DNA from: Isoetes taiwanensis | Lineage: Eukaryota; Streptophyta; Lycopodiopsida; Isoetales; Isoetaceae | Assembly: GCA_021234155.1 (NCBI GenBank) | Contig: JAJEKV010000006.1 | Coordinates: 7,903,003-7,967,002 of the forward strand | Direction of reading: 5' to 3' | DNA length: 64,000 bases | In this document: one piece after another, positions 1 through 11,081 of the stretch | Numbering within the stretch: position 1 is the first letter of the stretch | Layout of the letters: every line of letters begins with the position of its first letter | The notes under the pieces: model-generated | The model's input: only the letters and a program-made list of their open reading frames with translations | Told to the model about the DNA's origin: nothing | The model's database searches: none | Translations under genes and position numbers: made by a program

Positions 1-344
1 ATTTTGCTGTCCGGACAGAATTTTGCTGGACAGAATTCCAAAGCATGCTGAAATGTCTTAACAGTTCTGAGATCTCTCTTGAAATCATTTGAAAATCAGA
101 GCCTTAAGAAGAGTAAGAGCTGTTAAATCTTTCTTCTTGTCTTCTGGAGTAACAGGATTCCAAGCAGGTTTCAAAACTTCGCGCTGGAGCCATCAAAAAA
201 TCCTCAGAGACATTTTCCCCTTCATAAAATCCCCTGTTTTTGTTAGTTTTGTTTGATCCGTGGATTTTTGTTTGGATTGTAATGTGTGAATATGTTTTTT
301 GGCATGTATAAGGTCATTTCGGGAGCTCTGGGTGATGATTGACA

Positions 345-550
345 CGCTCAATCCGCCAAAAAAGGCCGGAACGTGGCCTGCTCTTTTTAGGGTTCTTAGA
401 TTTTTCTAGAACAATATCCCACAGGCCGAGATCACGAAAGTCCATAGGGTATATATACAGCCCTCTAAGTTTTATAAGTAAATTTACGTGCTACCTTCAC
501 GTGGGATTCGGCCCGTTGCCGCCCCACATGCCCGGGGGTACCACGTGGGG
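345..550 (+). promoter_or_regulatory. Promoter-like module of Rep-A: TATA box plus two G-boxes
   Basis: A TATATATA box lies at 450-457 after a conserved block ending in ATCCCACAGGC. About 40 bp downstream is a conserved block with CACGTG G-boxes at 498-503 and 542-547 around a GC-rich core (CCGTTGCCGCCCCACATGCC). The same order recurs at 13430-13590, 50100-50280 and 63020-63190, and in weaker form at 6690-6760. Conservation of this block between otherwise diverged copies suggests a promoter with light/ABA-type bZIP or bHLH sites. Transcription itself is not shown by the sequence. Confidence 0.55.
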
Positions 551-662
551 GATCAAGATTGGATGGAGAAGTGATTAGGCATTGCCCGGGGGGAGGAAGG
601 GGGGTGTGTGGTGCGCCTTTGCTGATGAGGAAGGTAGATAGGAATTTTTTTTTTATTTTTTC

Positions 663-1289
663 AAATGAACAATGAAGGTCAATATGGGTCTTTTTCAAAA
701 AAAAAAAATTCCACAAGGAATCTTTTTTGATGCTCTACAAGATGGGAGAATCATTTTGCAAAAAAGGAGCACTTGATTTTTTTTTACTAAAAAAGAGAGT
801 GAAATTTTATGATGTGGCAAGTTGGTGGGGCGATTTGGCAAATGGTGGTGACATGGCATTATAAAGTGATGAAGTGTCAAGTAAGGTGGCAAAATCACTT
901 TTTTCTAGTCAAAACTTTTTATGAAGTGGAGATGATGTGGATGACATGTGTATGATGATGTGGAAGCACTTGGGGATGATGTGGCATCATGGGATGATGA
1001 CATGTCCCAAAATTGCCACAAATTTGTCACAAATCCCAAAATGAACAATGAAGGTCAATATGGGTCTTTTTCAAAAAAAAAAAAAAATTCCACAAGGAAT
1101 CTTTTTTGATGCTCTACAAGATGGGAGAATCATTTTGCAAAAAAAGAGCACTTGATTTTTTTTACTAAAAAAGAGAGTGAAATTTTATGATGTGGCAAGT
1201 TGGTGGGGCGATTAGGCAAATGGGTGGTGACATGGCGATGAAGTGTCAAGTAAGGTGGCAAAATGACTTTTTTCTAGTCAAAACTTTTT
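663..1289 (+). repeat. Two tandem sub-units of Rep-A
   Basis: The block starting AATGAACAATGAAGGTC at about 663 restarts at about 1039, a spacing near 376 bp. Both carry the A-tract, the TTGATGCTCTACAAGATGGG word and the GATGTGGCAAGTTGGTGGGG word. The second sub-unit is cut at 1289 by the insertion at 1290-2246 and resumes at 2247. Confidence 0.8.
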
Positions 1290-2246
1290 TGGTGAGAGAC
1301 TCGTCTGGATAGATAGGCATATCTTTCATCACAGCAGTGTACAACATTTTGAAAAATATCTAAGGTGGAGGGTAGTCCACCAATTGGGTCTGACTACCCA
1401 CTAATAATAAAGGAGACCTGCCATAGGAACAACCCAGGCCCCGTTTAAGATGGCGTAAAATAAGAAAGGCAAGTAGGAGGCAACGTGCGAAAGTTTATCA
1501 CCGGGATGAAAAACCCCGCCCTTTCGGGTTTTCGAGGAAAACCCTAATGATAAACCTTCGCCCGACGGCTCCAAAGAAAAAAGCCCGGGCCATCAAAGTG
1601 AAGATCATTGATGAAAAAGTCGAGGAAGCACAAGATGGAGGTCGCAAATTAGATGATGCATCTCAAACTCCATGAGAGAGTCGAACAAAAGAAAGAAATA
1701 GCGATGATCACCTGAAAACTTAGGAGAAAAGAAAACAAACAGAATGCATTAGACGTTAGAAAAGTAACGCAACAAAGTCGCCATAGGAGGAGATGACCTG
1801 AAAAAACAACAAAAAGAAGCAATTAACTCAAAAAATAGAAGCCATCACGCCGGCTCGGCGAAGCCTCCAAAGGAGGCTGGTCCATGATAAATCACAATCC
1901 TCCAATAAGAGAAGGGGCTGGTCACGCGAGCCACGCGACATAGGAGCATATCTTCAAACAATATAACCTCTCAAATACAGAGGGGCTGGTCACGCGAGCC
2001 ACGCGACATAACATCATATTTTAAAATTTTCTCAAATATAGAGGGTCTGGTCACGCGAGCCACGCGAAATGGAATCACAAATCGAAAGGAAAAACATGAA
2101 TGCAAACAACTTAGGGTGGGGAGGGAGGGAACCGAGACTAAAAAACTGCTGTGAGAAGACGCCGATAATGGAGAAAGAGCCCTACAACATATATATAGCC
2201 TCGTCTCTCCCCAAAATGGCGATCCGACGGTGTCGAATCGCATGCA
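1290..2246. mobile_element. 957-bp insertion in Rep-A, candidate solo LTR
   Basis: Intact Rep-A copies read CTAGTCAAAACTTTTTATGAAG, for example near 3810. Here that string is opened within its T-run by 957 bp that begin TGGTGAGAGAC and end CGCATGCA, so the insert has TG...CA ends. Flanking T residues total eight instead of five, consistent with a 3-bp or slipped target duplication. The insert has an internal TATA (about 2199-2206) and a three-unit tandem repeat, but no coding region. A solo LTR fits best. The atypical target duplication keeps confidence moderate. Confidence 0.45.
1912..2070 (+). repeat. Three tandem units with GGTCACGCGAGCCACGCG core
   Basis: The core GGTCACGCGAGCCACGCG occurs near 1919, 1988 and 2049. 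Units of roughly 60-69 bp are separated by AT-rich spacers that also resemble each other. The CpG-rich core stands out from the AT-rich surroundings and lies about 130 bp upstream of the TATA box in the same insertion, so it may be an upstream activating repeat. Confidence 0.75.
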
Positions 2247-3480
2247 TTTATGAAGTGGAGATGATGTGGATGACATGTGTATGATGATGTGGAAGCACTT
2301 GGGGATGATGTGGCATCATGGGATGATGACATGTCATCTAAGGTATCAAGATAACTTTACTCAGGTCAAAATTTTTGAAAAGATAAGTTTTGTGGTAGGT
2401 GACACGTGTATGATGACATGGATGTGCTTAGGTGGTGATGTGGATGGTATTTGGCATTCTTGAGGATGATGTGGACTTTGGCAACCAATTTGGCACTAGT
2501 GCATATACCAATAGATCTTTTATGCAATGGCTTGGATAATTTACTTTTCCATACTTGTTTGAAGAAAATGTGCACTTTCTCTCTCTAGCTTAGCTTTTAG
2601 AGAGAGAGGATGGTTTTAGAACATGGAAATAGCCAAACTTGGTGGGATTTTTTGCTTTTCTCCAAGGTGGTGAATGTATGATGGAGTGTGATGCATATAT
2701 GGGCTAGGGAAAATGATGATGAGGCATGAAGATGTGAGTTATAAATCTTGTATGGTGTTCATGAATGGGATTGAGGTGATACGATCATGTGAGAAGCCTT
2801 GGAAAATAGAACTCATGCCAAAATGATTTGGAACTAGCCACATACCAAAGAAACTTGAGAGGTCTTCCAAACTTCAATCTTGAGGGGTCTTCCAATCTCT
2901 AAACTCAAGTTCACTTGGTTGAATCTTATCCTCTTTGCTACACTTGTATAATGTCCTTCCCGTGGTTCTTCAACAAAAGTGTCAATTTGTGATCTTCAAA
3001 GATGGGAGTCTTCAAACTTCTAGCTCTTGCACGCATATATTAGTCAAATATTAGACAAAAATGTGCAAATTGTGCGAATTGCTCTTCTATGCTGCCAAAA
3101 TATGGCAGCAATACTTGATGTCTTCTGGAGTTCTTCAATGCAAAATGTTTTCAAAATCAATGGTACATTGGCTCATGCACACATGTCAAGCAAAAAGGTT
3201 AGCTAGGAATGTGAAGTGTGCCATGGCTCTTATGTGCTACAAAAATGTGGCAGCAAGGCCCAAATCTTCCTTAAACATGCCAAGATAAAACCATAGCCAC
3301 AAAAAAATTAACATGGATTGGGCAAGATTTGGACCGAAACAGGAGGGGGCTTTTGTTATAGATGAATTTCGAAGGCTTTCGGTGAAGATATCAATCTGCT
3401 TACCTGTGGTACTGGCCGGAACACTCGACGACTGTTCAAAATTACCTTCTTTGCCTCATGAATTAGCTATCTTGAAGGAG
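2247..3480 (+). repeat. Rep-A body, first of two direct copies (second at 3820-5070)
   Basis: This segment aligns nearly base for base with 3820-5070, and with 50600-51715. It includes the hairpin TGCTGCCA-N5-TGGCAGCA at about 3092-3112. Near 3476 the sequence jumps back to the GAGAAGTGACTAGGCATCG block that matches about 567, so the unit was duplicated in tandem. Confidence 0.85.
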
Positions 3481-6255
3481 AAGTGACTAGGCATCGCGCG
3501 AGGGGGGGGGAGGTGGGGAGGAAGTTAGATAGGATTTTTTTTTTCAAATTTGTCACAAATCCCAAGAAACGAACAATGAAGGTCAATATGGGTCTTTTTC
3601 AAAAAAAAAAATATCCACAAGGAATCTTTTTTGATGCTCTACAAGATGGGAGAATCATTTTGCAAAAAAAAGAGCACTTGATTTTTTTTACTAAAAAAGA
3701 GTGAAATTTTATGATGTGGCCAGTTGGTGGGGCGATTTGGCAAATGGGTGGTGACATGGCATTATGAAGTGATGAAGTGTCAAGTAAGGTGGCAAAATGA
3801 CGTTTTTCTAGTCAAAACTTTTTATGAAGTGGAGATGATGTGGATGACATGTGTATGATGATGTGGAAGCACTTGGGGATGATGTGGCATCATGGGATGA
3901 TGACATGTCATCTAAGGTATCAAGATGACTTTACTTAGGTCAAAATTTTTGAAAAGATAAGTTTTGTGGTAGGTGACACGTGTATGATGACATGGATGTG
4001 CTTAGGTGGTGATGAGGATGGTATTTGGCATTCTTGAGGATGATGTGGACAATTTGGCAACCAATTTGGCACTAGTGCATATACCAATAGATCTTTTATG
4101 CAATGGCTTGGATTATTTACTTTTCCATACTTGTTTGAAGAAAATGTGCACTTTCTCTCTCTAGCTTAGCTTTTAGAGAGAGAAGATGGTTTTAGAACAT
4201 GGAAATAGCCAAACTTGGTGGGATTTTTTGCTTTTCTCAAAGGTGGTGAATGTATGATGGGAGTGGGATGCATATATGGGCTAGGGAAAATGATGATGAG
4301 GCATGAAGATGTGAATTATGAATCTTGTATGGTGTTCATGGATGGGATTGAGTTGATAGGATCATGTGAGAAGCCTTGGAAAATAGAACTCATGCCAAAA
4401 TGATTTGGAACTAGCCACATACCAAAGAAACTTGAGATGTCTTCCAAACTTCAATCTTGAGGGGTCTTCCAATCTCTAAACTCATGGTTGAATCTTATCC
4501 TCTTTGCTACACTTGTATGATATCCAATGAATGTCCTTCCCGTGGTTCTTCAACAAAAGTGTCAATTTGTGATCTTCAAAGATGGGAGTCTTCAAACTTG
4601 TATCTCTTGCACACATATATTAGTCAAATATTAGACAAAAATGTGCAAATTGTGCGAATTGCTCTTCTATGCTGCCAAAATATGGCAGCAATACTTGATG
4701 TCTTCTGGAGTTCTTCAATGCAAAATGTTTTCAAAATCAATGGTACATTGGCTCATGCACACATGTCAAGCAAAAAGGTTAGCTAGGAATGCGATGTGTG
4801 CCATGGCTCTTATGTGCTACAAAAATGTGGCAGCAAGGCCCAAATCTTCCTTAAACATGCCAAGATAAAACCATAGCAAAAAAAAAAACAAAACAATTAA
4901 CATGGATTGGGCAAGATTTGGACCGAAATAGTAAGGGGCTTTTGTTACAGATGAATTCCGAAGGCTTTCAGTGAAGATATCAATCTGCTTACCTGTGGTA
5001 CTGGCCAGAAAACTCGACGACTGTTCAAAATTACCTTCTTTGCCTCATGAATTAGCATTCTTGAAGCAAATCATGAAGAAATTTTTGTTTTGGCATTTTA
5101 TCATGTCTTGTGAGACTCAAGAGCTCCTGGATTTCTTGCAAGAAGTGTTGTACGGTGATCTAATAAAATGAAAATTTAAACTTGGTGTATTTGCACTTAA
5201 AGTTGAAAAACCTAAGCTAAACTAGTGATTTAGGTGAAAGTCTTGTTGAAGCATGGCCTGGCTTGTAGACTCACTTTGAAGTATAAAATAGTGTGCTTCA
5301 AGATTTTAGGAAATATTGCATAAAAAAAAAAAAAAAACCTCCAAAAAAGAGCAAATTGTCATTGTTTTGGAAAACTTAAAAGTCTCTTGCATGAGTCTTA
5401 CACTTATATCATGACGCAATCCTTAAAATATTGCAAGAAGATATCCACAAAATACATACTACTATTTTTCTTAAGTTGCACTAGTTTCTTAGCAATTTTC
5501 CATCAAAAATCATGATTCCTTTGAGCAGATTTGCACCTCTTTTGTTGGCAACATCTAATGCACACTAGTTGCAGGGTTGTTAGAGTTTGGGGAAGTGTCG
5601 GGTTAAACAAGATCGCATTTGTTTGAGTTAATAAAATTTGCTTGCTGGTTAGCTTTGTGACTGTCTGGCTTGCAAAAATAAGATTTTTTTAGCCTATTTG
5701 CATGATTTTTGTGGAAACAACTGGATGTACTAGGTTTGCAGATCTCAAAGTTAATACAAAGCGTCAAAAGTAAAAAACTCATCAATTATTTCATCTGCAA
5801 AAATTAGCATCTTTGGGGGGGAGCATTGATCAAGTTTTCACTTGGATAGATTTTGCAAATTTGAGAGTGTTCTGCATATATTTTCTTGCATCAAACTTTT
5901 GAGCATAGATTCTTTACATGCCAAAGCATCTTTTTGAATTGCAATTGCATTAAAATTTGATTCTAAGAGCAAATGGCATAACTTTTACTGAGGTCACATT
6001 TTTCTTTGTCTTGGAAAAGCACTTTCAACTCAAAATTTGACCTTTTTCTTTGCAATCTTTTTGGTCAGAGTTGTTGTCTCAAGCAACCTGGAGGTCCTGA
6101 ACCACTGAGGTTAAAACTTTGCCAGGAATGCCTTCAACATTTTCCAAGCTCAAAAGTTAGCAAGACCATTTTTTTCTAGTAAAAAATGCACCATTCATTC
6201 ATGGCACATGAAAAAATTGCTAAAGTTCCATCAAAGTTGGCCATTTCTAAGGTCA

Positions 6256-6690
6256 AATTGAATTTTCGTGGCCGTAGATTTGATCCAAGGGTTAAAACGT
6301 CATCACCTGGCGACAAAACCTAGTTGCCTTCAACGTGGACAACCTTAAAATGCATCTAACCGTGGACTCGTGTTTGTGCAAAAATGGGGAAAAAAAAAAA
6401 AAAACCGTGTAGTTTATACTTGCAAAAAAATGTCTATTATGTTCTGCGAAAGTAAAATTATTCGTCTATATGCTCAATGAAGCAAACTATAGGAACCCTT
6501 CATGTCTATCACCTTGTTTCATCAACACGATGCTCCAGGTACCTCATGGCATTGATTTTGGTGATGACGTTGCAGAAGAACTGCCAACCACCAATGCAAT
6601 GTAAAAGAATGGCCACATTGCTTCATAAAGATCTATAATGAAAAAAGCAGGATCAGATATAAATATGAATCTGCAAGCAAAATATTTGAT
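6256..6690. other. No gene seen
   Basis: AT-rich sequence with an A-tract near 6391. I see no long open frame, no recognisable domain and no clear repeat boundary. Confidence 0.5.
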
Positions 6691-7049
6691 TTGTTACGTG
6701 GACTTCCACGTGGGAACCATGGACCCGTTGCCGCCCCACATGCCCAGATGTACACGTTGCAGAAGGGGATAGAAAGAGAATGGGTGTAGGTAGGTAGGAG
6801 TAGATAGCCCCCCCCTTTTTTTCGTTATGCCAGGCATCCCAAAAAATGGATTTTGGAGGTCTAAAAATGGCCACATTTAATTTTCTCAAATCCTATACAA
6901 TAATTTTTCCATGCTCTACCTTATTGAAAAGGAAATTTGAAAAATGAGAACTTTTTAGTTTAGGGCAAAGATGGCTAAGAATGGACGATTTGACAAAAAG
7001 TTGTGGTGATCTACCAAGTAATTGGTGACATGGCAATGTGAAGGTGCTA
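6690..7049 (+). repeat. Diverged Rep-A promoter-proximal fragment
   Basis: A G-box at 6708-6713 is followed by the GC-rich core CCCGTTGCCGCCCCACATGCCC shared with the other Rep-A modules. Next come a weak match to the GCATCCC/TTTTGGAGG region and a truncated GACATGGCAATGTGAAGG word. It ends at the MITE target site (TAA, 7050-7052). Confidence 0.5.
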
Positions 7050-7052
7050 TAA

Positions 7053-7372
7053 GGCCCAGGTTCCACTATTGCGGCAAATTCAGATCATGTTGCCATCAAC
7101 AACATGGCAATTTGAAGCAAACTGCAATAGAATCAGCATTCCGTCGAGGTCATGGTAGTTCCTAGATTCAAGCATTCTTTCGCTTAGCTGGCAAGCTTTG
7201 CATGCATCTGCCGCGCAGCTGCTGGCCAACATACATCGTCAAAAAAATTTGGATTTCTCTTTATGTCAGGAATTTCCACCCTGCAGTGGAATCGCAACTG
7301 CAACATCAGTCACTTACCTGTTTCTCTCAAATTCGTCGCCACAACAACCGTCGGCCTAATGGAATCTGGGCC
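7053..7372. mobile_element. Tourist-like (PIF/Harbinger-type) MITE, 320 bp
   Basis: The element starts GGCCCAGGTTCCACTA and ends GGAATCTGGGCC, so its ends are inverted copies. It is flanked by a perfect TAA duplication (7050-7052 and 7373-7375). A related 321-bp element with a perfect TTA duplication lies at 63665-63985, and internal words (for example TGGAATCGCAAC) are shared. TAA/TTA target duplications with GGCCC-type ends are characteristic of PIF/Harbinger MITEs. It has no coding capacity. Confidence 0.8.
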
Positions 7373-7375
7373 TAA

Positions 7376-8080
7376 CTCTTTTCCTAGTCAAAAACTTTTT
7401 ATGACATGGTGATGATGTGGAGGTGACGTGGATGATACGTGGTGATGATGATGATATGTGATGGTATATGATGAGTTGCATGAAGAACTCTGACATGGAG
7501 GCACAAAGGTGCTTGATTTTTGAGATTTTTATGCCAACTTTATGTTATGTCAGAAATTCTAGAAATGTTATGTCAGAGGTGCACTCTCTCAATCTATCTT
7601 TGTTTCTAGAGAGAAAATATGGTTTAATTTTGGACCTTAGAAATGGGCAAATTTGATGGAACTTTAGCAATTTTTTCATGTGTGATGGATGATTTATTTT
7701 TACTAGAAAAAAAAATGGTTTGCTAACTTTGGTCTGGAAAATAGCAAATTATGTATGAAAGGAGAGAAATCAGGTGTGAGAGATGGTTTTTGGATAGTAT
7801 GATAGTAGCTTGGAAAGTAGAATATCCTACCAAAAACTTGCAAATTACCAATATGAAACTCGAGGTGTCTTTCAAACTTTGACTTCAAGCCCTTAAGATC
7901 CTTAGATAATCAAAAGTGTTTCTGGAAATGCCTATATGATGCTAAATCGGTGTCCTTCCTTTGGTTCTTCATATCAAAATGTCTTCTACAAGTTGCCAAG
8001 TGATGAATTTCGTCAAGTTTCATGCTAATCTCACATACATGTATGAAGTCAAATGTTAGCAGCATTCATCTCGCGATAAA
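7376..8080 (+). repeat. Diverged Rep-A body
   Basis: The CCTAGTCAAAAACTTTTTATGA word, the GATGATGTGG repeats and the later TGTCCTTCCTTTGGTTCTTC word follow the order of intact Rep-A with many substitutions. Around 7630-7690 it also contains the reverse complement of the Rep-A 3' end at 6190-6250, so the family has internal inverted symmetry. Confidence 0.55.
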
Positions 8081-8636
8081 GCGATAATATTTCCCAGAGC
8101 CATTCAAGTCGAGCCTAGCAGATAAACACTGGGTATAAACACATGCTATTAGCTCTTAGATGGTTCTATATATAAACTTACCTTATATTCTTCCATGTTG
8201 CAACACTAAGGTCATTTATATCATTTTAGAAAATACACAAGTTCAAATAAATTGCGAGTGTAGATACATGCAATCTTTATAGGATGCTCAACAAATGCAT
8301 TTATTATGTTTGCTACAGGAAATATTGAATTCGACTTATCCTTCCAAATTAAAAGGTTAGTTCATATCCTCACACATTTAGGTTGTCCATCAATCATAAG
8401 AAAGAAGAACAACCAATCAGATCAAGCAACTCTTGAACAATCCCTTTGGTCCTCTAGTTTAAAAGGGAGGCAACATAATCCCCAATCATACTATATGACT
8501 GAGAATAGTGAGTTGTTGAATGTATTCCTAGCAAACCTTCAATCTTAGTGCTTTGAAGTAATCCACTTGCAAAATTAGGGGGAAGAGATCTATCTCTGAA
8601 AGGCTCTGAAGTCTCCTATCTTCCATTGGTTCTTGC
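8081..8636. other. No gene seen
   Basis: AT-rich sequence with only short open frames, the longest 80 codons at 8306-8548, and no recognisable domain. Confidence 0.4.
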
Positions 8637-8710
8637 TCTGCACAAAGTACCCAGGCCGATGTCCAGCATATAGTCTATATTTTATTCCTAAAGAAACATT
8701 AAAAAATTGT

Positions 8711-8756
<46 letters not shown>

Positions 8757-9029
8757 TGACTTTCAAGTTGCATTAGCTTAGTGAGAATCTGCCATCAAAA
8801 AAAGAAATTTCTGAGCATAATTGCACGATTTTATTGAAAGCACTTGATGCATCTTGCTTGCGGTATGTCGAGATATAATCTGTCGAAGTGAAAAAGGTTG
8901 TCATTTTCTTCATTTGAAAAAACCAGCTTGTTGTTTCTTGCTCACAGTTCACTGGCCAAAATTCTAATCCATTTTGAACTCAATTTTCTCCATCATTTCA
9001 GTTCCAAATCAAGCCAATTTTTTTTCCAC
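8637..9029 (+). repeat. Left arm of a long inverted repeat (partner 15222-15600)
   Basis: This segment is the reverse complement of 15222-15600, including the words CACAAAGTACC, TATATTTTATTCC and the stretch read as SLAKILIHFEL on both arms. The arms are about 6.2 kb apart. An A-tract of 39 at 8714-8752 is unique to this arm. The arms may be two opposite insertions of one element or the ends of a large foldback unit. Confidence 0.75.
8714..8752 (+). repeat. A39 homopolymer
   Basis: An uninterrupted run of A lies inside the left inverted arm. The corresponding place on the right arm is not a homopolymer, so the tract expanded after the arms separated. Confidence 0.95.
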
Positions 9030-9359
9030 AGGCTCTCACAACTTTTTCCTGATATTTATGTCATAAATCAGCAAAAACTACTTAATAAAACTCGAGATAT
9101 CATCATTTGAGTGTGCATACATGTTTTACGTTCGGGGAAGTGCAGCGGCCAACTTTTTACGTCCACTTTGAACATATATATCCAAATTGAGCCAAAGTTT
9201 TTCCACATCTCATGCCAAGATTTTCTCTAATTCATCCTTCAAGGATCATTTTAAAAGATCAAGACAACTTCGGGATATTTAGATCGAGTGCAATTGTCTC
9301 ATTTTGCTTTTTATGGATCCTAAAGTCATTAATATTTTTGCAGATTTTGCACAAAGATT

Positions 9360-9610
9360 GGTTGCCTTAAGAAACCTGAGATTCTAAACTACTGAGGTTG
9401 AAGGTTTGCAAGGTATACCTTCAACATGTGATGCCAAGAAACATACCCACCCGCAAAAAACAAGGAAATCGACCCGGATTTAGCGAGAACCAAACGAAAT
9501 AAGGGGTTTTAAGAGGGTTTTTTTTAATCTCGAGGGAGATTTTTCAAAGGCTTCAACGTGATTGTCAACCAATTGTGACCAAATATTGACTTGGTCAGGA
9601 TTGCAAATTT
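9360..9610 (+). repeat. Inner inverted-repeat fragment (partner about 12180-12520)
   Basis: The words AAGAAACCTGAGATTCTAAAC and CCAAATATTGACTTGGTCAGG near 9373 and 9580 reappear in reverse complement near 12220 and 12480. The first word also matches the Rep-A 3' region near 6080 and 52600. The pair encloses the coding-like stretch at 10.4-12.4 kb. Confidence 0.45.
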
Positions 9611-9854
9611 GAAGGATTTTGCAAATTGTTTTGGGCGGACTTTTTGATCATAGCATGTTAGAGCATCTTCTTGAATTGGAATGGCATTAAAATCGGGATT
9701 TATTGTGCATGGCATAAGTTTTGCTTTCGGTGTCTTTTTTTGTTTTGGAAAATTACTTGGAACTTGGATTTTTTGCATAATCTTTGCAATTTTCTTGCAT
9801 ATATTGGTTACACGGATGAGGTTCTAACATCGAGCTTGAAGGTTTGCGGGAACA

Positions 9855-9975
9855 CCTTCAATAAAGATCCCCTATATTCCCTAATCTCCCCTTAGATTCC
9901 TCAAGATTGGATTGGGTAAAATTTGCACCAATCCTCGATCAAATGCATATCCACCCTTTGTTTGACATTTTACCT
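9855..9975 (+). repeat. Repeat fragment, inverted relative to about 54121-54340
   Basis: The words TTAGATTCCTCAAGATT, CAAATGCATA and CCTTTGTTTGACA occur here in the same order as in the reverse complement of 54121-54340. Both copies are diverged and noncoding. Confidence 0.45.
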
Positions 9976-10200
9976 TTTCAATATCTTATCACATAAATCA
10001 AAGTTAAGGTTTGAGCAAAATCCATTGCCCGATAGACCGTTTTAGAATATGAATTCCATTACCTACACTACAGATTCTATACTTAGTTCCTTCTTAAAAC
10101 ACTTATTTTTTTTCTTCATTACCTAGAGAACATTATTATGAAATGAAATGGTGCCTCGGGGAACGGGGCGGGGGCTATTAGAGCCTCATCCAACTTTACT

Positions 10201-10240
10201 TACGTCACCTCAAGCTAGTCACGTCACCTCAAGCTACTTT
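10201..10240 (+). promoter_or_regulatory. Two direct ACGTCACCTCAAGCTA repeats
   Basis: ACGTCACCTCAAGCTA occurs twice in close succession, giving two TGACGT cores in reverse orientation (as-1/CRE-like sites bound by plant bZIP factors). They lie about 200 bp upstream of the 10391 open frame. Function is inferred only from the motif. Confidence 0.3.
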
Positions 10241-10321
10241 AATCATCGAGACCAAGAGTAGTGATGAAGCGGTCCGGTAGGATTCTTTAATTTTCGATCT
10301 TGCAGGGAATTACTTGCTCTA

Positions 10322-10437
10322 TATTCTCGGCCTTCATTCCTGTCAAGAACTCTGTTCCTACAAGAACAGAGTTCCTACAAAAGAATTACTATGTTCCTCT
10401 TGTATTCTCGGCCTTCATTCCTGTCAAGAACTCTGTT
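10322..10437 (+). repeat. Direct repeat with internal palindrome
   Basis: The string starting TATTCTCGGCCTTCATTCC occurs at about 10322 and 10402 (80-bp period). Between them is a perfect inverted repeat, GAACTCTGTTC-N6-GAACAGAGTTC, at about 10347-10374. Confidence 0.85.
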
Positions 10438-11081
10438 CTTCAAGATGAGGCCTAGAAAGACTGCATTTAAGGGTGAATCTTCTCGCCAGAGCCGTTGGGA
10501 AGATATGGATGACCATAAAACTATTGATCAAGAAAGTAAGGATTGGAAGATCATCCTTAAAATGGAGAAGGATGGCGACCCTGCATGGATAAAAATGAGA
10601 CAACTTCGCGGTCTCCTTCAATATTATCGAGAGAGCAACAAAATCTTCATTGTCGAATGTATGGGAATTAAAAAAGAAGGGCTCATTCTTTGCATGCCAA
10701 GAAGAAATTATAAAATTTTGGAAAATCAATATCTTTGCGGAAGGAAAAGCCGGTGATCGAGATTTAGTTTGGAATATGATCAAAAAGCTTCAAGAACTTG
10801 ATCTTCTTCTCTATCAAATGATTCGGATCAAGTCGGGACACTCTAAAGATGACTGCTGCAGTCTGAAAAACCAAGCTTTCAAGAAAAGCATGTCTGAGTT
10901 GCTCCAATCAACTAAAGGCCTGTTGAAGAACTTGAATTCTTGGGTTGGAATTACGTGGCCTCTTTTAAATGCGGTCCAAGTTTGGGAAGGTGCGGATGAC
11001 CACGAGACCATTAGATTCAAGGAAAAATTCAAGGATGATCTCTCCTTTGTTATTTCTTTCTTTGAGCTCGAGAAATATTGA
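10391..11081 (+). pseudogene. Unrecognised coding-like region, frameshifted
   Basis: Two overlapping frames (10391-10756 and 10650-11081) read like one protein of about 220 residues broken by an indel near 10670-10690. The first starts a basic stretch MRPRKTAFKGESSRQSRW and the second contains the repeated DDHETI/DDHKTI word. A third frame ending at 11241 has a Cys cluster, CSICDSNGYF followed by CSCPNC, resembling a treble-clef or zinc-ribbon fold. I do not recognise the family. Nested inverted repeats around it suggest mobile-element cargo. An intron-containing gene model is an alternative to frameshift. Confidence 0.35.

Larger units (their letters stand above)
181..6255 (+). repeat. Rep-A dispersed repeat, copy 1 (tandemly amplified)
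   Basis: This is the longest copy of a repeat seen again at 49666-52760 and 62740-63664, with diverged pieces at 6660-8080, 13430-15100, 52795-53760 and (inverted) 57480-58045. It opens with a TATA/G-box module and continues into a segment rich in GATGATGTGG and ACATGTCATC words. It then has an AT-rich 3' half with a small conserved hairpin. In this copy the middle is amplified: segment starts recur near 663, 1039 and 3570, and 2247-3480 is repeated almost exactly at 3820-5070. No conserved protein is recognisable, and short open frames such as 3061-3288 and 4641-4868 are the same repeat read twice. Its class (non-autonomous LTR element, Helitron or other) is unresolved. Confidence 0.8.

Noticed and set aside
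2138-2332. Several short frames on both strands in Rep-A (for example 2138-2332 and 3061-3288)
   Set aside because: They are repeat sequence, recur at the duplicated unit, and encode low-complexity His/Met/Ser runs from GATGATGTGG-type words.
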